A stretch of 64,000 nucleotides of DNA from NCBI RefSeq assembly GCF_910591885.1, contig NC_063269.1, forward strand, positions 992,001 through 1,056,000. Reading direction: 5' to 3'. The notes under the pieces are model-generated. The model was not told the origin of the DNA and did not search any database. It was given only the letters and a program-made list of their open reading frames with translations. The position numbers were made by a program, and so were the translations under genes. This document shows, in pieces, positions 34,860-45,600 of the stretch (position 1 is the stretch's first letter; every line of letters starts with the position of its first letter). The stretch comes from Bombus terrestris (Eukaryota > Arthropoda > Insecta > Hymenoptera > Apidae).

Positions 34860-36170
34860 GAAAAACGCGGTTAGTATTAATGTTCTTTCGCGTATAGCCG
34901 AAAAACGTAATAATTTTTACGCGGCCGAATATCGCAAGGATCTTTCGTCGAATGCCGAACAGAAGGAAACGCAACAACGCTCGTTCGTTCGAGTACAAGG
35001 AGCGAGAAAGCGTTTCACGCGTATCGTCCCACACGGAACGATAATACACGCTCGTTACTCGACGTTGGTCGCGCGTTGTTTCTTCGTTCTTACGAAACTC
35101 TTCTCTCGCGGAAATCAAAGGCTACTTTCCCAAACATGCTCCGGTCTTCCTTCGAAATTCGTTCGTTCGGATTACCCGTCAGATTACTTTCAACAACGAA
35201 ACGTACCGATCGAAAAGCGGCATTCGGAGAAATTATTAGTAGGATGAGTGAGCGGATCGATCGAATTTTCCTAAGCGAGGGAACGGTGTTCACGGTTTGA
35301 CCGTATCAAAAGTCAGTTAACGAGAAACCGTTAGCGAATAATTTATTGGATCGGTGGCCGATCGTTTGAAAATCGTCTCTTAGCTTCGATGCCTATTCTA
35401 CTCGAGCGGTTCCTGTTGGAGCGGAACCAAAATGGCCGCCGAACGCTTTCGTCCCTGTTAGCCAGCCGCGTTTTCACGAGGCCACGTTCGTTCGGATATA
35501 TGTACCGATCGCAAGATATCCTTCGGTGATTGCATCAGGGTTCACTGCTGACATTTATTATCCAACTTTTTATGCGTGCCGTTCGTTAAGGCAGGCTGGT
35601 TTCTACACCGTAATTAACGCGCGATTTATAATTTCGTTTCTCAGTCCGCTAATTTCATTAACCCACGCACCGTTCTGCCGTAATAAAACTTCCTTACGAT
35701 TCGAAACCTATTCTATGATAATTCTATCTTTACGATAGTAACGTGGTTTTTCTCGACTTTGCTCGATTTTCCTTCATCTTCGTGAAATTCAAATTCTCGC
35801 GCGTACCACGGGAAAATAAAAAAACGCGGCAACGGTTGTCGGTCTTCGACTCGTCACGCGTCACCGTCGTTTCATTTCGCGGTCGTTCAGCGGCCCATAA
35901 AAAGTCACGAAATTTACGGCAGCACGCGCGAATCGACCTCTGACACAGGCCACTGACAGTATCGATCGTACATCCCATTGCCGGTGGAACGCGGCGTACG
36001 AGGCGGTTAAGCACACGAGACGCCTGAACATGTGACAAAAAACGTCAGTAGTTGAAAAAAAAAGAAAAAAAGGGAAAAAATAAACGGATCCAAAGGTGAA
36101 ATTCCAACTGCTGCCTGTACAGGTAGGCTATCTCCATCGCTTGTACTCTATCGGCACGGTATCAACGGCG
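34860..36170. other. Intron stretch, no gene seen
   Basis: Unique sequence with short overlapping frames and an A-rich patch at 36055-36080. No motif cluster stands out. Confidence 0.5.
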
Positions 36171-36176
36171 AACGGA

Positions 36177-36192
36177 CACGCCAATTGGCGTG
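36177..36192. promoter_or_regulatory. 16-bp perfect palindrome with paired CCAAT boxes
   Basis: CACGCCAATTGGCGTG is a perfect palindrome. It places a CCAAT word on each strand back to back, which could be a dimer site, but one such palindrome of 16 bp is expected by chance in a window this size. Confidence 0.25.
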
Positions 36193-36199
36193 CGGAAAC

Positions 36200-37160
36200 T
36201 CGGCTGCCACCGCGGCATCGAGTGCCAACGCGATGACTTCCGCTTGAAGGGCCGTCGTACGTCTGGGGATTAACGCGTTAAAATAAAATTTACGTTGATA
36301 GCTTATTAATGGCGGACAGGACGCGAGACGAATGACGCCGCTGCTTTTAATATATTCGCGGTTGTAATCGACGGAGAGATACCGACCAAGGAGGAAACTT
36401 GGAAGTTAATGACGCACGACCGCTTTGCAACTTTGAATCGACGCCCGTAACGTCTACGGTCCTCGCGTCTTTCGAATAGTTTCCTCGTTTTTCCTTTCTT
36501 CCCTTCTCCCCTTGCCTCTTTTATGAAAGATCGTCGACGATCCATCGCCCCTTTCGCTCGTTTCGCTCGTTTCGGAGAAACAAGGGAGAATGGACAGGGA
36601 TAACAGGTCTCGTAATGAAGCGCGATTTCGGCAGAGTCACCGTGTTAATCGAACGACCGTTGCTGGCCACCTGTGGTCCACCTAGCTAGAGAGTGCGGCA
36701 GGTGGTCCGATCGTCTTCTCCTTTTTCTGTGATCGACGGTATCGGAAGCGACGAGGGTCGCCCGACGCCTCGTCGATCCTTTTCTTATCAGCCAACGTCG
36801 CTTCTCTTGCTCCTTTTCTTATATTCCTGATAGCGAAATGAAATGAAATTATAAATTACGGCATTCCACGGAATAAATTGAAATTCTCAGAATTTGAACT
36901 CGCGCTATCGAATTAGAATCGACAGATTAAGAAACAAAGCGTAATTGGTAAAAATACAAATGTATAGAATACGCGCAATGCAGATCATCGCTGACAACGA
37001 CCGAAAGAGTCGAGTCCGAGTCCGCGCAAGATTCTGTCTTTGGCTCTCCGTAAAGAGGGATGATGCAGAAGCGAGAGGAGGGTGCTGACGAAATACGAAG
37101 TACCACGTAATGACAAAGAAAGGTGAGAAAATATACGGGACGGGGAGAGGAGGGGAATCA
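36200..37160. other. Intron stretch, no gene seen
   Basis: Unique sequence. The stretch 36550-36900 has no frame above 60 codons; 36820-36900 is AT-richer. No features can be named. Confidence 0.5.
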
Positions 37161-37164
37161 TGGA

Positions 37165-37171
37165 GCAGCAG

Positions 37172-37212
<41 letters not shown>

Positions 37213-37217
37213 ACAAT
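37165..37217 (+). repeat. Intronic (CAG/CAA)n repeat
   Basis: About 17 trinucleotide units, first CAG then alternating CAG and CAA. It lies in a 70-codon + strand frame as Ser/Asn codons and in a - strand frame as Leu codons. No splice sites or flanking coding signature support an exon, so it is called a microsatellite. Confidence 0.9.
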
Positions 37218-37350
37218 AACGGCAAGATACAGAGAAAGAGAAGCATTGCGAAAGGACGAAGCGGCGAATTCGTGAACATCAAACGAATTAAATCTCCGCG
37301 GCGAGTCAACCGCAGAAACTAATATCTCTGCGAGCTCTCTCGTTTCTTCC

Positions 37351-37400
37351 GTTCTCCGTCGCTTCTCCGTCGCTTCTCCGTCGCTTCTCCGTCGCTTCTC
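37351..37400. repeat. 11-bp tandem array (CTTCTCCGTCG)4+
   Basis: One variant unit at 37351-37361, three exact units (37362-37394) and a partial sixth. The period of 11 shifts frame at every unit, which argues against coding. Confidence 0.9.
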
Positions 37401-40200
37401 TTTCCTCGACCATCGCCTGCCATCGTTGTATTTCTGGATTCTGCTTCGAGAGATTCGAGCACCGCGCAACAGACAAAGCGTAGGACGACGGGACGATAAA
37501 ATTATCGTGTACTTTTCTCGCTCGAAACGCGGCGTACCCGAAAAGAAAAACCGTGCTCGCGTACGTCACGTTCGGATGGCAGATACTGAGAAAGGGGAAA
37601 ACGAAGCGAGGGTAGAATAGAAAAAAAGATTGCTTCCAAATGGAAAACGACGACGACAACGACAACGACAAGAAGCAACTCGTAAACCGAGGCAAAACGT
37701 TAATGTTTACGATGGATGCGGAGCATTTTTGCGGCAGCTTCTCCTTAAACAGCCGTCAGATGATAAAGTAGCGGCGAGACGATGTAATTTTCGAGGTAAA
37801 CGAGCTAGTACGAGCGTAATTAGCACTGCCACTTGTAGCAAGCCAGCGCGTTAGACGCTTACAATTAGACAATTCCTTGGATTGTAAGGGAAGAGTTCTC
37901 TGAGCAATAAAAAAGAAGGAAAAAAAGAGGGCGCAAGAAACGGACTCGATCACCGGAGGCATTAAAACGGTGAATCTGCATGCTTTACGGCGATGTAATA
38001 ACACTTTCGGTGAACGCTAAACGCTCTGCTATCCTACTGGTAATTAAGTAGTTTCCGGGTGTGGTTTAGAAAAGTAGTCGAACGTGTCCACCGTGCCGGA
38101 GGAAAAACAAGCGCGGATAAAACCGAGAAAAGCGGATAGAAAAGCGCGTCTTCTTGCGCGCTTGGGAGGGGGGCAGGGGAGGGCAACCGTTACGAAAGCA
38201 GTTTCCGTCGGTAATAGACATCGTAATAGATATTATCTTGGTCGATAGGTGCCGATAACTTGGCGTGGATACGTGGCGGCGAAAGTCCACAGAGATGCTC
38301 GACCGAATCGCGAACGCGTGGCGATCGAGAGCCGTGAGAGCCGACGCCATTAACCCGATAATTTACAATTAAAGGATCGAAATCGCGCTCTTAAGCGGAA
38401 TATACCGTCCGCTTCCTCGGGCGGTTGTCAACGTTCGTTCGTTCGAATTACACGTTTCACGATACGTATCTTTCGTTTCGAGACGCGATTTATTCGCACA
38501 CCAATTTTCCAATTACTTTGGATTAAACGGATTAGAGATATTTCTATTAAAATCCCCTCCTCAAAAACAAAATATTGAGTTTTCGGTACAGAGTTTTCTC
38601 TGCTTAGGAAAATTTGTTCGATCGGCTAAGAAATCGATGCACGAGAGTTAAGGGGTGAAGATATCGCGCGTTTAAAACAACGGCGAAAGAATGACGGAAG
38701 GTTGCATCCTTGAGGCGAACGCTTACGAAGCAAGGCCGATCGCTGATCGGCGAGGTAGTTTTCAAGCTGGACTGTACGGTCGGGTTGCGCAGGTGTGACC
38801 GATGGCGGCGTTCTTTGATCCTGTAGAGACTCCGCGGCTACCTTGTCCACGACTCATCGGCCGACTCTCTTTTTCGTCGCTCGGTTCGATTATTTCCTAA
38901 TGGCTAACGCCATCGCGAAAACGGCCGTCGCTAATCTCGCCACCGTTTCCCGCCGCGTTCGGCTTCCTGTGTACCCTCCTTGAGGGATCGCCGAAATGGA
39001 TGGAAAAAATTGCGAGCGTGTCGCTAAAAACGAGCGCGCGATGAACTGTTCAAACGACTTTATCGTTTAGGAAAGTACAGCTCGATTCAAAGTGGACGGC
39101 ATGTGGACGTTGACCGTCGGCGGTATCGCGAGCCTTACAAACGGCGTTTGCCCGACGATAAAGTCAGCCGTGGATGAATTCTCGATTTTCCGTTTCTAAC
39201 TCGACGCCAATTTCGAAACGGATAGATACGAAAGAAAGGGTACGGCAGAAATATTAATACCGAATCTCTGTTATTCTGAAAGCAACTCTATAACTCGAAC
39301 GCTCGAACAATTATCGTATTAACCGCGCATTTCGGTTCGTATCGTCCGCGTCCGTCAAATTGGGATCGTTTCGTCGAGGGTACCACGGCCGAAAGCAACG
39401 AAAATTCCAACATCCGGTGGACGAGAAGCTCCGCTGGAATCCCGTCCTCTGAACACCGTGACGAATAGGTAATACGATTTTTATGGAGAGATCCCTACCA
39501 CCACACGAAAATGCATCTGATTTGTGGCCGTGGAAGCTGAGTGGAGCAACACCGTGTGGGAGAAGGGACCCTGTTCTAGGTGCCGGGCATTCAAACACGC
39601 CCGACCATGTCCGATTCGTTTTGCATTTCTCCTCTAGTCGTCTCGTTCGGAGATTAAGAAATTTCGATATTAGAAAGACGACTAGAAAGAATCGGCCCTC
39701 GAATTTCAGGACGTATTTATTTATGGTGGGACGCTTCGTATACCGGGATGCTCCGTTTCCAGCACTCCGAATTCGTACATCTTAAAACGCGAAATTTCAG
39801 ACCTCTCGAAGCGTTGGAAACGATTACTTTACGTGTACGTGTCGTACAGTCTTTTGTAAGAGACTCGTTCGATATTTTCTATTAGGCGAAAGAATTTTTT
39901 GATCGTAGTCGACGCGATGACTACCCACATCTGTTGCTAACGATATGGAATAGAAATCATTAACGTCCTCGATTCGATGGGATTCGCCGACAAGAAGTCA
40001 CGCATGCCTCGAATCGATTGGTTCTACCTTATTTCTCCGCGCACACGTTTCCGCAATCACGTTTCTTTACCTTGAGCCGCCGGACGAGAAACGTGGGAAC
40101 GATCACGTGACACGTAATCACAACTCGTTGGTACTTGAAACTCTTATCAACGGGAATCGATTCTATTAACGCGATGAACGCGTCGAACCCGTTGCAACGA
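37401..40200. other. Distal intron, no gene seen
   Basis: Unique sequence; frames of 60-100 codons without domains. A CTTTGATC word (TCF type) lies at 38813-38820. From 39786 to 40200 no frame above 60 codons is present, consistent with plain intron up to the acceptor. Confidence 0.55.
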
Positions 40201-40211
40201 ACACGTCTCGT

Positions 40212-40242
40212 CTAACCATCTGTCGAACCGTATTTGTTGCAG
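40212..40242 (+). promoter_or_regulatory. Branch point and 3' splice site of the ladybird intron
   Basis: CTAAC at 40212-40216 fits the animal branch-point consensus, with the likely branch adenosine at 40215, 27 bases before the AG. The acceptor reads TATTTGTTGCAG ending at 40242. The pyrimidine tract is short but adequate. Confidence 0.8.
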
Positions 40243-40610
40243 AGCAAGCGAACCACCTAAACCTGTTCAACAACCGGCAGCAGCCGAAGAAGAAGCGCAA
40301 GAGTCGAACGGCGTTCACCAATCAGCAGATCTTCGAGTTGGAGAAACGATTCCTGTACCAGAAGTACTTGAGCCCGGCCGATAGAGACGAGATCGCCACG
40401 CAGTTGGGTTTGAGCAACGCTCAGGTAATCACGTGGTTCCAGAACAGACGAGCGAAGTTGAAGAGGGACATGGAGGAACTGAAGAAGGACGTGCAGACGG
40501 TGAACCCGCTGCTGGTCGCGCAACATCACAAGACATTCTTGGAGAACGTCCAGGATCTTGGGATCTTGAAGAAACGACCTCTGCCGAGCAGTATGGACGA
40601 GAAGTCGTAG
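40243..40610 (+). CDS. lbe: Ladybird homeobox protein, exon 2 (homeodomain and C-terminus)
   Basis: This exon completes the split codon (residue 378) and encodes residues 379-499 and the TAG stop. The homeodomain spans residues 395-454 (bases 40293-40472). It begins KRKSRTAFTNQQIFELEKRF and includes the Lbx-type LYQKYLSPADRDEIA loop and QVITWFQNRRAKLKRD recognition helix. All core residues are present: F8, L16, F20, W48, F49, N51 and R53. Threonine at position 47 is the mark of the NK-type Lbx/Tlx group. After it comes a conserved ladybird tail, HKTFLENVQDLGILKK (residues 473-488). The protein binds DNA through helix 3 and acts in the nucleus. The total length of 499 residues is close to that of fly Lbe as I recall it. 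The short C-terminus ends soon after the conserved tail. Assignment to the ladybird family is certain; the lbe versus lbl label is not. Confidence 0.96.
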
Positions 40611-41640
40611 GGGACGAGACGCCTCGATGCTCGTCGTTGAGGAAAAACCGCGATTTCTTGCAACCAGAGGCTCGCGAAGGCAGCCGTCTGCCGAGAGTAA
40701 TCAAGGAAGATAATCGATCGATCGTTGAAAACGTTCCCTGTGTTTCCCTACGCGAAGCTCCAGTCGGATCTTCTTTTCTACGTGCACCGACTCGATACGG
40801 TTACGAGTAGGACTTTCGCAGTTTAGTACCTACTTGGTACGAGAGAGCACGAGGAAAATACCGGGCCGATCGAGATTATCGTATAGATCGACCGTGATCG
40901 TGGCGACAGCGTGTCTTTCGGGTGTATCGTAATCGATGCGTAAGGACGGAAGGACAAGGCATAGTACAAAGAAAGCGTCTTCTTCGGCAACGTATCGCGG
41001 AGAACGGACGAAGACGAAGCCGTTTTGGCGAGATTGTATAGGGTTGGAGGAAATGGGATTTATTCGCGGAGATAAGGTCGTCCGCGACGTTTCTTCGTCG
41101 AGAAGATGTACAAAGACTGAATAGAGTCTGCAAAAGTCTGCAACGGTCTAATAAGACGGATAATAGGCGTTGTTGGTGACCCGGTCTAAAACGATCGTGT
41201 CGACGTGTCAAGATGGGGATACCGAATGGACGATCCTTTCGGAGGTAGCGACGTATCAATCGCTGTAAAATGTTTTGTAAATTAAAGACTGCCAAATATT
41301 CACAGGTAAGCCCCGTCGAGAACCCGTCGATGAAACCGGACGATGTTTTTCATGTTACAGTCGCGATCAGACCATCCTATTTTATCGGCTGTTTCACGTG
41401 GATTCTTATCGCAAAGCTTTAGAAGGGAAGCGCGTAAGCAAAGTGTAATCCACGTTATATGAAAGGGAGAAAAGTACGCGTATCCTGTACGAAACGTCGA
41501 ACGAATGTCACGTTTCCTTTAGCGAATATCTAGGACGAACTGCTGCGGCCGTTCTGCGGACACCTGTACCATATTGTATTTATTTGCGGAAAAGCGAAAG
41601 AAGATAATCGTGGTGAATAAAAAAAAAAGCCAAAAGTAAT
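40611..41640 (+). other. Ladybird 3' UTR (inferred)
   Basis: The sequence after the TAG stop carries no further ladybird coding. It has ATTTATTT (41578-41585), an AU-rich instability-type element, shortly before the first canonical AATAAA at 41616. Overlapping frames (for example 40433-40810) are shadows of exon 2 in another phase. The end point is inferred from the signal position, not from transcripts. Confidence 0.6.
41616..41621 (+). terminator. First AATAAA polyadenylation signal
   Basis: A canonical AATAAA about 1.0 kb after the stop codon, inside an A-run (GAATAAAAAAAAAAGCC). It is the most likely main polyadenylation signal. Two alternates follow at 41848 and 42101. Confidence 0.55.
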
Positions 41641-42110
41641 CCGGAGGAAGCATCGGCGATTTACGTAAGTTATTAAGTAATTATTATAGCGTATAAATTA
41701 TAAAAGAGAGCCGTCGTTCAGTCGTGAAGTGCTCGTCGTTGTACATAAGCTATATATATTATATATACATCGTTCATCCCTCTCCCCCCGCCCTTCCCCT
41801 CCGATAATATTACGCATAAACGAGATAGATTTGTCGAGCATGATTAGAATAAACGGAAAGGGAGACAACAGGACAAACAAATATAAATAAATAGATAAAT
41901 AAATAAATGGAAAGAGATTTATAAACGATAGATGGGATACTGCAATATACCTGGTCAACAGTTTAATTAGTGAGCTTTATGATCGCGTAAGATGTAAATC
42001 CGTATCGCGCTTGATGGTCTGCGAGGTGATAGACGCGTGAAAGGGAAGCAGAGAGTGCGTGTGTGTGAACGGAATCTTAGTAGCGTGTATAGTGAGTCGA
42101 AATAAACGAA
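41641..42110 (+). other. Possible extended 3' UTR with later poly(A) signals
   Basis: Holds a Pumilio-type TGTACATA at 41740-41747, a TA-rich ATATATATTATATATAC stretch, an (AAAT)n-like patch (41881-41908) and AATAAA words at 41848-41853 and 42101-42106. If the first signal is skipped, the 3' UTR could reach about 1.5 kb. This is inference from sequence words only. Confidence 0.35.
41881..41908. repeat. (AAAT)n-like AT-rich patch
   Basis: Imperfect ATAA/AAAT tetranucleotide repeat (ATAAATAAATAG, ATAAATAAATAA). Confidence 0.8.
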
Positions 42111-43030
42111 GACATTTAAAACGAAGGCGAGGAATAATTGTGCCCTGTTCCTGGTCCCATCGCCCTCCCTTAAACCGATCCGATTCGCTCTCCGAATGCG
42201 ATAGAAAACGACAGAAGGGTAAGTCCTCCGAGGCGAAACAGACCATCGGATGGACGATTTATTTCAACTCATTGTCCGCAAAACGAGACAATATGCAAAG
42301 CGACTACCAAGAAAGACGGTGGACGAAACGATCGAACAACTTTAGAAATCGTCTAGTTGGATTACGTTAGGCACAATCGCGAGTTACTGCTACGAGTTAA
42401 TACGGAGTACACCGTAGAAAGTTTCGCAGAGACATTCGACGCTTTGAAAGGGCTACACGAGGATGAGAATTATTGTCCGGAAATAGCGCGATACACGCGG
42501 CCCTTCCGAGAATCTTTTTGATGTTATTCACAGGGTTTACTCGAAGCAGTAATTTATTAAGAGGAAAGTAAGTCATTTCGCGATCCGAATTCGTTCGCGG
42601 AAAGTCTGGTACTCGTCATAACCGAGCCAAACTCCGTTTACACGGAAACTTGTAAAATTCCAAACCGAGTTATATGCATTAGATTATAATTTCAAACCTA
42701 AAGGCAATATCGCAACTTCGGAGAACAAACTTTTTCTACGAGATTCGTTTAAGTATGAAAAGTTTGAGTATGAAAGTTAAGTATGAAGTTACGTTCAAAG
42801 TTTATCTATGAAAAGTCACGTATCTCGTTTTCTCGTCAAAGATTCTGAAAATATTCATGAAACGCGGATGGATCGTGAAAACTGTCACGTTATCGAACAC
42901 GATGCGTGAGAAGGTCGACAGCCGTGAACAAACGATCGAGTTTTTAATACACAGTCTGGTTTTAATGGCGATTCGCATGTCGCGCCGTTAGCTTCTGCCT
43001 CGTAAATAGAAGAGCTAATCAGACATTGGC
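42111..43030. other. Downstream flank, no gene seen
   Basis: No frame above 105 codons and none with a domain. At 42751-42790 a short AAGTATGAAAAGTTT-like unit repeats about three times with small changes. Otherwise unique, AT-richer sequence. Confidence 0.5.
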
Positions 43031-43035
43031 AACAG

Positions 43036-43075
<40 letters not shown>

Positions 43076-43080
43076 TTCCT
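43036..43080. repeat. (CT)n microsatellite
   Basis: About 45 bases of CT broken by TTTC at 43057-43060 and again near the end. Confidence 0.95.
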
Positions 43081-44900
43081 CCCCTCTTTACCTCGGCCGT
43101 CTCTTCCCCGTCTCTGCCCAAACAAGAGAGATATACGACAAGATACCCGAAGCGCGTATTACCGACCTACTTCCTGTTAGCGGAATATCTGATGCTAAAC
43201 GGAACCATTTTATATCGAGTCTCGTTAATGAGCCCGTCATTAGCCTGTCGTCATTATCTCGATATAAAACACGCGTCGTTACCGCCGTCGTTGATCGATT
43301 AATCGAGGCTGAATCTAGGATGTCTATTAGAGGTGTGATTACTTGCGATGAGCATATACACGCTGATTACACGTTTCGCTTGGCTCGCCTCGTGTGCAAC
43401 GACGATACCGCTTCGAGACGTTCTCGCCGCAATATAGACTTTCGCGATGCGGTTACGTAAAACGCGGCAAAAACTAGGAAAGCGAGAAGAATCGGCGAAA
43501 GAAGGAAAGGGCAAGGTAGAAGGAAAAGGCGAAGAAATCTGATTGCTACTTTTCCAAGTATGCACGTATGCGCTTTGAATCTGCTTGAAATAGGAGATTT
43601 GTTTAGCGTTCGGAAAAGCTCGCGTCATTTTAAATTCACCGCGTATCTGATCGTTGATAAGCGTCAATTATTTATTGACGTAGACGTTGGACGGGTCGAT
43701 AAAAGACGACGATGGACGCGTAATCAAGTATCGTATTGGTTCGAACGAAACAAGAGTGGCGATTCGATTTAAAACGAATCGCGCGCTGGTTCGAATGAAA
43801 CGTGGCGTTGTCGGTTCGTAGCCGTCGCTGGTATCGACGAGTCCACGTATGAAGCAGTAAGCAAGGTAGCCCACACCGCCCTGTAATTCAAGCGCCGCAA
43901 CATCCAAATAAAGAATTCATAATGGCGATGATGACCACCGCCAATTTTCTCGATATAGCCGATACACCAATAACTCAACCGATATCCAACCGGTACATCA
44001 ACGTAATTTCGCTTATTGTCCGCGGGTCCGGCCGAAACGAGAATGACATCGTTGGAAAATAAAACGATGTTGGGCCGACATTATCGAGCCGGATACACGC
44101 GTTATCGAACGGAGGACGATAAGAAGAGCAAACAATCCTTCGCAGATAATTAATCGTGTCACGCGACCACCCCCGTTTATTCGCACCGTTGTGAAATTAC
44201 CTTGCTTGTCCTTTCTCCTTGTCCGATTTATTCACGCTTCTAGCTGCGAGAATCGCGATGCAAATTGGTCCTTGAAAAAAGGCTTCGTCTTTCGTAGGCT
44301 TTTTGGTAAATTGGCGATCTGCGATTCAACGCGGAGATACGTTACGGCTTGTCCGACGATTCGTTTAATCTCTCAAGGACACGGGAACGGGTCTAACCAA
44401 CGCAGAGATTCGATGTTCTTATATTCATTTTCTTCGAATGGCTAATATAAATGTTCCAATTAGTATACCGCGACCGGTGGTATCGTAAGCCGAAAATGGA
44501 GACAGACGGACATAAACGCAGTCCAAATAACTCGGAAATCGGTGATCGGTACTTTGCTGAAAGCGATTGGCGTTTTGCATAATCCTCGAAGCAAAGGGAA
44601 TTCCTGTGGCACGGCCAGGGCAGAAGATCATTTCTCTGGCATTGACACGCCCACGTAATTCGGACTCATTTACTCGTTGACTCGCTTAACCTGCAGCCAG
44701 TCATGCGTCAGTCAGTCGTGGCCCCGCGCGCGGCAGATCCATAATTTCGACGTGATCCGCTTCAGCACGCGAGGAACGAGTTTCCCTCGGTCCACGATGT
44801 AATTAGACAGCGTGAATCTAGGCTGGACCCATCAACGGGCCTCGTTAATACGATATCCGCCGGATGGTCGCTCGTTGCGCGCCCAAATCTTTCCTTCCTC
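43081..44900. other. Downstream flank, no gene seen
   Basis: Unique sequence with frames up to 144 codons and no domain. It contains the symmetric repeat at 43737-43801 and an exact ATGCAAAT octamer at 44258-44265. Confidence 0.5.
43737..43801. repeat. Direct repeats flanking a hairpin
   Basis: TGGTTCGAAYGAAAC occurs at 43737-43751 and 43787-43801. Between them lies an 8-bp inverted repeat, GCGATTCG (43759-43766) and CGAATCGC (43775-43782), around an ATTTAAAA loop. The arrangement is symmetric. No known element matches. Confidence 0.6.
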
Positions 44901-44912
44901 CTTCAGCCGCTT

Positions 44913-44967
44913 TCTTCTTCCACTTCTTCTTCTTCATTTTCTTCTTCTTCTTCTTCCTCTTCTTCCC
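44913..44967. repeat. (CTT)n microsatellite
   Basis: Impure CTT/TTC repeats of about 55 bases continuing into a CT-rich tail to about 45020. The Glu-rich - strand frame at 44903-45121 is its shadow. Confidence 0.9.
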
Positions 44968-45242
44968 TCCTGCCCTCCCCCATCCTTCGTTGTCGTTTTC
45001 TCGGCCCTTCTTTTTTCCAGCCGTTTTTTAGATTCCCCGTAGACCGACTGCTCTGTGCTCGTGAAGGAACCCTCTCTACCTGCCGGGGTCTTTGATCTTC
45101 CTCCTCGCCAACGAGTTTCATTTACACGGAAGGTGGACTTTTTTTCTGGGCGAAACTAGCCACGCTAACGAGAACTCGCGAACTACGATTCGGTGGCCCT
45201 TTTTCGATCTACGCCTCCGTGATGGACGTGGACGAGACTAAC

Positions 45243-45420
45243 TGGCATACTAACGAAATCTTTGCGCTTCCAACGAGATAAGAACGCAGAATTGGCACGA
45301 AGGACCAACGTCAACGAAAATCCGTGGCAACCTCTATGAACGATCCTTTGACGCACACGGAAATTGGATTCTAGTAAATTCTCTACCCGCTGAAAGGGTA
45401 AGAGTCCAAATCTGTCAGAG
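45243..45420 (+). repeat. Diverged local duplication, copy A
   Basis: This copy starts near GCATACTAACGAAATCTTTG and includes CACGGAAATTGG, AAATTCTCTACC and GTAAGAGTCC. The same words occur in the same order in copy B, with matching over roughly two thirds of aligned bases in the best stretch. It has no recognisable coding content. Confidence 0.5.
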
Positions 45421-45441
45421 TTTAACGAAGCAAGACTGGCC

Positions 45442-45600
45442 ATGAATGCTAACAAAGTCTTTGTGATTCGAACAAGATAAAAAAACTCGATCTACAAGAG
45501 CTACCGTGTTCATATCTTTACGTACGCGCATCACGGAAACTAGCTTTTAATTAAATCTCTGTTCACCGAACTGTGCAAGAGTCTATCTCGTCTGATCTAT
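45442..45600 (+). repeat. Diverged local duplication, copy B
   Basis: Starts near GAATGCTAACAAAGTCTTTG and includes CACGGAAACTAG, TAAATCTCTGTTC and CAAGAGTCTATC. The offset from copy A is 199 bases at the left word and 176 at the right, so an indel of about 23 bases separates them. Further single GCTAAC words at 45979 and 46850 may be weaker copies of the left end. Confidence 0.5.

Larger units (their letters stand above)
1212..40242 (+). other. Single large ladybird intron (about 39.0 kb)
   Basis: The donor is GTGAGA at 1212 and the acceptor is TTGTTGCAG ending at 40242. The split codon G|AG gives glutamate 378, and the frame continues straight into HLNLFNNRQQPKKKRKSRTAF. The position between the SPLDALFQM signature and the homeodomain matches the usual ladybird/Lbx gene structure as I know it. 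No internal exon with a recognisable domain was found. The intron is dominated by unique sequence with many microsatellites and AT-core blocks that resemble cis-regulatory modules, which is expected for a dynamically patterned homeobox gene. Small alternative exons cannot be excluded without transcripts. Confidence 0.88.

Noticed and set aside
40433..40810. Frame of 125 codons overlapping exon 2
   Set aside because: It is the shadow of the homeodomain exon in another phase, extended into the 3' UTR. Its composition reflects the Glu/Lys-rich helix region.
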